A program made the translations under genes and the position numbers. The notes beneath the pieces were generated by a model that saw nothing but the letters and a program-made list of their open reading frames with translations, was not told the DNA's origin and did not search any database. DNA of 64,000 nucleotides, from contig CM038912.1 in NCBI GenBank assembly GCA_021904315.1, positions 11,557,061 to 11,621,060 of the forward strand, written 5' to 3'. This DNA comes from Sphagnum magellanicum (Eukaryota; Streptophyta; Sphagnopsida; Sphagnales; Sphagnaceae). This document shows positions 59,296-64,000 of the stretch, piece by piece. The stretch's first letter is position 1. Every line of letters starts with the position of its first letter.

Positions 59296-61565
59296 TCATC
59301 TACGCCCAGAAATCCAAATCAAGCTGTTCAAGCATGTATTCTCCACATCCCACGCATAAACAGTATAATAAAAATAGGAAAAGCCAAATGGTGACCTCTC
59401 CATCAGCATATTGCATTTACCTACGGTCTCCAACTACTACTACTACTACAATCCCAACCGTGCAAAGGACCTAAAAAGAATTTCCGCAAAGCAGGATAGC
59501 AACCAAGAGAGAGCAACGAAATTGACACCAAAAAGGGCGGCTATGGCTCCATCGACATGTGAACTCTGACAAGTTTGATGTTCAGGCACCTTTTTTGATA
59601 GGTGATCCCACCAAAAAGTGGACCCAAAATGAACACAGCTTCTCTCTCTCACCTCCAAGGACTGCCAAAAAAAATTATTTCAAATCATGTAGTTTGATCA
59701 AATAGAAAGCCATGACAAAGTATCGCCGTCTTGCATAGAATGTGTCCAATATCAAGTCAACATTTTTCAGCAAACAGAACTCATGTACCTGTGAGAAGAA
59801 GAAGGCAATAGACAGACACAAAGAGAAGGTAGGCGGTTTATGGTTTCCAATATTGCCAAAACTTACAATTGCCTTGACCTTCAAATGTCGCCTTTGCTTC
59901 TATCCGGTGCGCTCCGCTTTGGGAATAAGCTCAAAACTTGTTGATGGGTAAAGTGTAACAACATAACAACAAGTTCTCTTCTTGGTCGACCTCCCACTCC
60001 TCCATTTGGTGGTGGTGGTGGAGTTGCTACTGCTTTTGTGGTCAAGCACATGACAATTGAACTTGGTGCGCTAATGATGAAGAAGATGCGCTGATGATGA
60101 AGAAGATGCGCCATTGCAAAAGAAGCACCACCGTGAAAGAGAAGAACAGCCCAGGCGACCCACAAGAACAAGCAGCCAACCCCAACTCCCTTGTAAGTGC
60201 AATGAATTAGAAATTTAGTTAGCACATTGAAATTACCCTAATCACCGTAATTAAATAAAAATTACTAAAAAATATCAACTACTAAATTACTGGATTCAAA
60301 TTACCCTATTATTACCTTTACAAAGTTGCCGTAAATATTTCTGAAAATTCATATCCATTATAAAATTACTTTTACCCTTTATAAATCACTGCAAAGAATA
60401 AAAATAATGAATACCATAAATGACTATGAATACATTAATTACCAAAATTAAAATATTCTCATATAAAGTTGTTGTAATTACCGGAATGCACTAGAAATTT
60501 AGCTACCATAATGAAATTACCCTAATTACCATAATTTACTAAATATTATTGAAAACTGCTAAATTACTAAATTGGTGCAGTGAAATAACCCTAATTACCT
60601 TAAACATCACCCAAAAACATCATTTTACTATATTACTTTACCCTTTATAAATTACTGGGAAAATTGGCTGAAACTAGTAAAGACCCTAAATAAACTCTAA
60701 ATAGCTCATAATTCAACAAAATGAACAAATTAAAAAAACGTAATTCATCAAAATGAATAGATATTTAAATCTGCCTTGGGTGAACTAAAACTTACACTGG
60801 TACCACGGTTAAAATCCCCAAAACTTTCAAAACATGATAATTAACCCTTGTTTAGACTAAATCGGGGTCTCGGAGTGCAAATCTAGCATTTAATACAACA
60901 TGGCCATTCCCTGACTTCACTCAAAATCACCAAGGTACCACTGTAAGAGAAAATGTTAAATCAGCCAAAGAAATTAAATATTCATTGTAAGTGTTGGTTC
61001 ACCCTGGCCTAAGCGTATTTATTTGTTGTAATTTCTAAATTTGAAACTACAATGCAATGAAAATTATAGGAATTATGTTACATTAATTGTTATAATGAAC
61101 TTATGGCAATGACCGTCAATATAATATAGTTACCCAAAATTATCATGTTTTAATGTCTTAAATTATTATGAAATGCATTGAATTAATGCACCTAAAAGTA
61201 ATGAAAAGCTTAAAACTTCTACATTGACTCTATGTAAAATGAATTTATATTACTGAACATAAAGTTTAAAAATTTAGCACTAAGAACTTAGATTACTTGA
61301 ACAAATTTTGTGAACAAGTTTTTAAAATATTTGAAGAAATTCAATAACCATAAGTACTGTGAATTAAAAATATATAATAAATATTAAAATAAATGATTAA
61401 ATTTCTAAATACAAAATCTGATGTATAAATTTATTATTTCCAGCAAACCATTACACGAGCATCCAAATCTTTAAGTTTATGTTGCATTCATGGAAGAAAG
61501 AAGAAAAAGCAGGCATGATGTTGGCTACTCAAAAGGCAATTAACATGGAAGTAACTGGGATTAAG
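59296..61565. other. Spacer with direct repeats
   Basis: A GC-richer patch at 59,880-60,200 has a 114-codon minus frame of mixed low-complexity content and a direct repeat GATGATGAAGAAGATGCGC at about 60,073 and 60,092; it might be a relic 5' region of the PPR gene. From 60,200 the DNA is AT-rich, with a diverged direct repeat at about 60,200-60,320 and 60,484-60,600 (shared GAAATTACCCTAAT and AGAAATTTAG). No gene is supported. Confidence 0.4.
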
Positions 61566-61772
61566 TCAAATTACAAGAGCAAATGGAAGTTTCCAACCAC
61601 TACCTTCCTGCTTTTGAGTTTCATCTTCATATTCTAATTTTGCAGAAATCGTATAAATTGTGATCATTGAAGCATACCAATGCATGCCTTCATCCACCAA
61701 ACTTGCAATCCTACAAATTGACAAAAGACAAACAAAAGTGATGACATATGGCTCTACACATTCTTCACACAT
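61566..61772 (-). pseudogene. PPR C-terminal repeat fragment
   Basis: The minus peptide VITFVCLLSICRIASLVDEG followed by MHWYASMITIYTISAKLEY fits the last S-type PPR repeat before the E domain (VTFVxLLSACSHAGLVDEGxxxxxSM...I.P..EHY). The key VDLLGRAG continuation is lost. It is probably a separate remnant from the 58-59.3 kb one, or an inverted or rearranged piece of the same gene family. Confidence 0.6.
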
Positions 61773-64000
61773 TCGACCAAAGTGTTTAAGAGTTAAATTT
61801 TAAAATTACACTTACAAGCTAAACTTTAAAATTAAACCGAGGATGGCCAAAGTCAAACCTAAATAAAATTTAATGTGAATATATTTTAATATCAGTTTCA
61901 AAAAAAAAATCAATGGTGTGATGTTGGATTAAGGTTATTTTTGTGTTACATTTGCAAATCATAATATTTAATATCATTCACAATTGGTTATTGATCATAA
62001 ATTATTTTGAATAATTTTTATCTTTTTGGGTGCTACCTTTGAAATATATATATATGAAATAATTATTTTCCCAATGACAATTACAACATCTTGCTCTTAA
62101 GTGCATGCACCTAATCAACAAATTATTTTCATTTATTTTTTAAACAACTTCTTGACATGTGTAACACATTTTGCTATTTGGTCAAGCATGGTTTTGAAAT
62201 CAAATCATGTGCCTTAATTATGTAATTGTGAATAGCATGATATGATATAATCATGTAATCATAAACATGATTAAGTTGCACTACATAATTGAAACTTAAT
62301 CATAATCACAAAAATGTCCAAGTCATGGATGCCACCTTTTAATGTTATGCTTTGGATTCTCATACCCATCTAGTTTAAATATTGATCTCAATGTTTCATT
62401 CAAAAATCAAATAGTAGATTGGCCAAATTTTTAACATCATTACAACTACCATGTTATGTACCAATCACCAAAATACGTATTTGTTCAACCCCATCAAAAT
62501 TTGCCCAACATTGGTATAAGCTAATGTTGAACGATTATATTTATTTCAACATGCCAATTCAACGTAAATATTGGGAATTTTTCAAATTGTGCATTATATC
62601 AATATAAAAAAATTATATGGATCCATGTTTTCTTTGTGTGAAATTTCACCAAAATGCAGAAAAGTAAAATTAAAAAAGAATATTATGTCACTATATTCCC
62701 ATTTTTTCTTTCAAAATTCACAAAATTTCAAAGAAAAACAATTCTTATGACTTTTTTTGCCACATTTGGACTCTGATTTTAATTTGCAAAAAAAAACTCA
62801 TTTATGTTACTATTTAAAGAAGTTTTAAAAACATGTCACCATTTAATGTTAAATCCTTCTTGCGATGTTAACCAAAGACACAACATCAAAAAAATGAGAA
62901 AAATCCACCAATATGGGTCAATTCCATTTTCAAATGAACTAAGATGGTTTCAATACCAAAATGTTTTTTAAAATCATAAAGATGAAAGTTAAAAAAATAA
63001 AATCACATATGCACTCTTGTTAGTTCGAAAATTGTACCACCATAACTTTTTATTATAATTTCCATGGGTGATCCAAATATTAATAGTAAGTCCCAATTTA
63101 ATGTAATTAGTTGCATTGTCTTAATCTCAAAATATTTCATAGGTTTTCTTGGGTGGGATAGGCAACAAGGATGACTTCCATTTTCAAGTAAATAAATTCA
63201 CTTTTAGAAAGCATCAACAATGAAGGATGCACGTGTTGAGCATAAATACACAATGGGAATAATCAATTAGATTTTGGAATAGGCCTTAGTCAAACCCATT
63301 ACCACCCAATAGAATGATGGCTCACCAACATTCCTACGAGGTGATTTCCATAGTGTATTAAAGATTTGACATATGTTGATGGGTGGAATTACATTATTTA
63401 AATAACAATAATTTTCAAATCTTGCCATAAAACACATGCGTCACCAAACATTCAACCTTATTTATCCATACCAACACATAGGTAAAAGTTTTTATAACAC
63501 ATATATGAATAAGAATTCATTTCCCAAAAAGAAAACTCCCATATATATATGCTTGTGTGTGTGTGTGTTCATAGCTTGAATGGTTGTTAAGGAACTATGT
63601 ACCATAATACTTTGGCAAATTTGACACATGTTTATTGACTAATTAATTAATTGTGAAATTTTCATTTTGACAAGTAGAATATTTTAATGGATTCAATATT
63701 CTCTTTAACAATTTTATAAAAAAAATCATTTTCTTGAAAATTAATGTATAATTAATGTCAAAGTTAGAAGGGAATAGGGTATCTCCAAATATAATATAAT
63801 TTATATCAAAAGGGTACAAGTTCAACCTACCAAGGTGCATATGTGAACAAATCATATATATCATACCAACATTGGTTTGTAAATTAATTTGAAATTTGAC
63901 CATGCAATCGACCTCTTATTAGGATTGGAACATAATAAATGTTATTTCGAAAGGGTCACAAGGAAGGTCATAAATTTTAATGAGGGTTTTCATTGTGATG
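61773..64000. other. AT-rich spacer to window end
   Basis: Very AT-rich, with TA runs near 62,046 and 63,541 and a GT run near 63,554-63,568. An 86-codon minus frame (63,903-63,643) is unrecognised and AT-biased. No gene supported. Confidence 0.45.

Noticed and set aside
1-64000. CRISPR arrays, prophage, operons or bacterial genes
   Set aside because: Introns, plant gene families and plant transposons throughout; no spaced identical repeats.

Overview
The window looks like nuclear DNA of a land plant. It is AT-rich and gene-poor: two complete intron-rich genes, both on the + strand, sit among old transposable elements. The plant assignment rests on TSN and DCAF1 exons that align best, from memory, with plant homologues, on decayed PLS-class PPR repeats, and on plant-type Helitron, CACTA, Ty3/gypsy and MULE relics. 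Introns are short (most 100-1,000 b) while spacers are long. An early-diverging plant (moss, lycophyte or similar) seems more likely to me than a flowering plant, but the sequence alone does not settle this.

Layout. 1-2.8 kb: gene debris, including a decayed minus-strand exon of translation factor eIF3a. 2.8-7.56 kb: a decayed autonomous Helitron (Rep HUH domain plus Pif1-like helicase) with a good 3' terminus. 7.6-12.4 kb: retroelement relics. These include a minus-strand Ty3/gypsy protease/RT relic split by a 1.26-kb CACTA element with matching terminal inverted repeats and a 3-bp target duplication; the CACTA itself holds a tRNA-like SINE head and a G-rich minisatellite. 12.5-21.5 kb: a GC-rich island, very AT-rich spacer, a second SINE head and a long degenerate array of about 20-bp CCTAGG-centred units. 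21.6-23.6 kb: diverged direct and inverted repeats leading into the GC-rich promoter of DCAF1.

23.8-32.9 kb: DCAF1 (14 coding exons, 2,020 aa), the substrate receptor of a CUL4-DDB1 ubiquitin ligase. 32.9-39.7 kb: spacer with LTR-type repeat, a small MITE-like element and the next promoter. 39.8-50.3 kb: Tudor-SN/TSN (16 coding exons, exactly 1,000 aa). Every exon joins in frame. Each gene has one GC-AG intron.

50.3-64 kb: spacer with a MULE transposase relic (53.4-54.1 kb), a broken kinase-like gene (54.65-56.24 kb, three in-frame stops) and minus-strand PPR relics (58.0-59.3 and 61.6-61.8 kb). DCAF1 (nuclear ubiquitylation) and TSN (cytoplasmic RNA and stress granules) are not known to work together; their adjacency looks incidental. 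The least explained items are the kinase-like locus, the duplicated last exon of TSN and the repeat array upstream of DCAF1.
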